From positions 416,255 to 473,484 of the forward strand of contig LM994635.1 in assembly GCA_000752995.2 (NCBI GenBank): a stretch of 57,230 nt of DNA. The letters run 5' to 3'. This stretch comes from Haemophilus massiliensis (lineage in GTDB: Bacteria > Pseudomonadota > Gammaproteobacteria > Enterobacterales > Pasteurellaceae). Below, one piece after another: positions 57,121 through 57,230 of this stretch; the first letter of the stretch is position 1, and the number at the start of each line of letters is the position of its first letter. The notes beneath the pieces were generated by a model. It searched no databases. It saw only the letters and a program-made list of their open reading frames with translations, and was not told the origin of the DNA. A program made the translations under genes and the position numbers.

Positions 57121-57230
57121 ATGCAATTTGAAACCGCTTGTTTACATGCCGGATATTCGCCGCAAAACGGCGAATCCCGCGTGCCGCCGATTGTACAAAG
57201 TACCACGTTTACCTACGATACGGCAGAAGA
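57121..57230 (+). CDS. O-acetylhomoserine sulfhydrylase, N-terminal part
   Basis: Only 36 codons fall in the window: MQFETACLHAGYSP, then RVPPIVQSTTFTYDTAEE. This matches the start of PLP-dependent O-acetylhomoserine (thiol)-lyases (MetY/Cys/Met metabolism family), which make homocysteine from O-acetylhomoserine and sulfide. The family also includes cystathionine gamma-synthase; the LHAGY and VPPIVQSTTFTYD pattern favours MetY. The gene is cut by the right edge. Confidence 0.85.
   Translation, partial: MQFETACLHAGYSPQNGESRVPPIVQSTTFTYDTAE

Overview
The window is chromosomal DNA from a gamma-proteobacterium of the family Pasteurellaceae. Two things show this. The nine-base DNA uptake core AAGTGCGGT, or its complement, occurs roughly forty times by eye, about once per 1.3 kb; this is the Haemophilus-type uptake signal and not the ACAAGCGGT type. 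The tmRNA encodes the tag ANDEQYALAA, which I recall as the Haemophilus influenzae tag. Gene blocks such as pheS-pheT-ihfA-nlpC, mukF-mukE-mukB and sspA-sspB fit the same family. I cannot name the species. I see no insertion sequence, prophage, CRISPR array, rRNA or ordinary tRNA gene.

Layout. 221-3678: an ECF sigma factor and a 56-residue zinc anti-sigma factor point left. A secreted methionine-rich peptide, a periplasmic MsrA-MsrB fusion, a CcdA-like electron carrier and a TlpA-like thioredoxin point right. Together they read as a periplasmic methionine-oxidation defence module. 3720-9638: a sugar locus with a DeoR-type regulator, an L-xylulose kinase (LyxK) and a ribose-type ABC transporter; the binding-protein gene is divergent across a control region holding a perfect CRP site and a 20-bp palindrome. 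9777-14159: an Xaa-Pro aminopeptidase with a POT peptide transporter, then a patatin-like lipase. 14278-19601: truA, accD, folC, a cardiolipin synthase and an RluA-type pseudouridine synthase. 19696-23987: pheS, pheT, ihfA, nlpC. 24134-32382: proline use (putP and a putA lacking the DNA-binding domain), a 1.2-kb AT-rich non-coding stretch with palindromes, and a BetT-like BCCT transporter.

32503-41506: sbcB, an EamA permease, then mukB, mukE and mukF, all leftward. 41713-43879: ttcA, a nitroreductase, an EmrE-like efflux protein. 44036-44402: tmRNA. 44520-47338: a repeat-rich lipoprotein, bioD2, and an Mlc-like ROK regulator that lacks the zinc motif. 47528-48931: asnS. 49042-56236: sspB, sspA, rnm, pyrD, pepN, ansB, all leftward. 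56472-57230: purE behind a PurR box, then the start of an O-acetylhomoserine sulfhydrylase gene cut by the window edge.

Many intergenic terminators here are made of two uptake sequences in inverted order. The least routine parts are the methionine-rich peptide/MsrAB module, the palindromes around putA without its own repressor domain, and the sugar locus with its candidate operator. Most of the rest is core housekeeping. All family calls come from reading the sequence and recalling families; no database search was run.
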